In this document: in pieces, positions 63,042 through 64,000 of the stretch | Position numbering within the stretch: the first letter of the stretch is position 1 | Layout: the number at the start of each line of letters is the position of its first letter | DNA from: Selaginella moellendorffii | Lineage: Eukaryota > Streptophyta > Lycopodiopsida > Selaginellales > Selaginellaceae | DNA length: 64,000 nt | NCBI RefSeq assembly: GCF_000143415.4 | Contig: NW_003314281.1 | Location: forward strand, 31,348 to 95,347 | Direction: 5' to 3' | Translations under genes and position numbers: made by a program | The notes under the pieces: generated by a model | Told to the model about the DNA's origin: nothing | The model's input: the letters and a program-made list of their open reading frames with translations, nothing else | Databases searched by the model: none

Positions 63042-64000
63042 ACCATATTTTATCTAACAATCTATTCATGAGGGCATGAACTTATATTATATACTAATTC
63101 AATGCTAAACTCCCAAATCATTGCCAATTTTATAGTACTAGTGTTGTGAAACAAAGTTGGCTATCATTAGATATAGACAAACCACTATTGAGAATTGACA
63201 ATACATGAATAAGCATATTATATTTTAGCTTGATCTGCATACTATTGACAAGTATAGTAAGGTTTATATTGTTTCTAAGTAGAAATAATTTATTTAATTT
63301 GCTTTAGGATCAACTTGCAAACCTTAGCAAGAAATGTGGTACATTGTAGATATCATAGACGTACTCCTCTCACGTCCTTTTCAAGTGGATCAAGACATTA
63401 TTGATGAAATCGGCAATCATTTCTAACATATTGTAAAAAAACCTTGCTAGAAATTTGCTAAACCATTATTCAAACCAAAAAACATTACCAAAATTAATAC
63501 AAATCAAATAATGTATGGAAAGTAATATTGGGAATATGTTTTATCAGTACTTATCAATACCCAAGAAACAATATTTAATATGGTAAACTAACAACTTCAA
63601 ACAATTCAAACGATTGGTAAGACGTGGAAGAAAGTATATATTTGGGATAGTCACATTGTTTAACAAATAATATGTATAGGATATACACACTAACATATCC
63701 CATAATATATATAGGAGTATATATCTAGGATTTTTCATAGTTGACATAGTGAAGTGAAGAGCATTTAAGAGAGTTTTTTTGGACAATTTCCCTATATTTT
63801 TAGTTTGCTAGACAGTGAAAGGTGTCTTCTAAGAATGCCTAACCTGTATATCTAAATAGAAAAGAGAAAAAAATGGAGATTTCCATCTTTATTTATGTTA
63901 TAGAGGAAATTTTTTAACTATGTCCTATTTAGAGTCATGGCACTAGAAGTAGAAGAAGAATTTGAGAGTGATTTTACATTTTTCTATATTGCAGCTTCTT

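Larger units (their letters stand above)
61886..64000. other. AT-rich right end of the window
   Basis: Apart from the direct repeats noted separately, no gene, transposon domain or RNA gene was recognised. The 80-codon minus frame at 63544-63786 lies in extremely AT-rich sequence and has no known motif. Confidence 0.4.

Noticed and set aside
1-64000. tRNA, rRNA and CRISPR arrays
   Set aside because: None was noticed. No cloverleaf with a GGTTCGA-type arm and no regularly spaced direct-repeat array was found by reading. A covariance-model scan would be needed to exclude small RNAs.

Overview
The window looks like nuclear DNA of a lycophyte, most likely Selaginella (inferred). The reasons are a dense cluster of intron-poor PLS-class pentatricopeptide repeat (PPR) genes, very short introns (about 50-140 bp) in the other genes, and plant-specific families (UXS, F-box, PLAT/LH2, B3, proline-rich wall proteins). 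No bacterial, viral or organellar gene layout is visible. Introns were placed by eye from splice sites and reading-frame continuity with family proteins.

Region 1 (1-31.8 kb) is gene-dense and GC-rich. It holds a PPR pseudogene fragment with an internal inversion, then a PPR gene (1897-4467), a ChaC-type gamma-glutamylcyclotransferase (4509-5516, minus), a TMEM184/DUF300 membrane protein (5879-6955, minus) and NOG1 (7177-9198). Two PPR genes follow on the minus strand (9314-11272 and 11336-13708), separated in frame by one TGA. Next come a proline-rich/PCC13-62 chimera (13929-15763), a short PPR gene (15787-16839, minus) and proteasome subunit beta-5 (16877-18063). The region ends with an F-box gene, an RHS/Crinkler-like gene, a 1033-residue PPR gene, a WD-repeat protein and a UDP-xylose synthase (30053-31792) whose first intron is a U12-type AT-AC intron.

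Region 2 (34.3-40.8 kb) is an LHT-like amino-acid transporter pseudogene on the minus strand. A nearly pristine Ty1/copia element (34995-39786) splits it. The element has 132/140-bp LTRs, a TCCAG target duplication and one 1441-codon Gag-Pol frame.

Region 3 (40.9-64 kb) is AT-rich and decayed. It contains an F-box relic, a short F-box gene, a B3-domain exon, a degenerate Ty3/gypsy pol, LINE and integrase scraps, two AT-rich PLAT-domain reading frames, and a degenerate Ty3/gypsy element (57108-61885) carrying an inverted piece of a second copy. Long stretches hold nothing recognisable.

Functionally the window mixes housekeeping genes (ribosome assembly, proteasome, glutathione turnover, nucleotide-sugar synthesis) with an expanding PPR family presumably acting on organellar RNA, next to a transposon-rich compartment.
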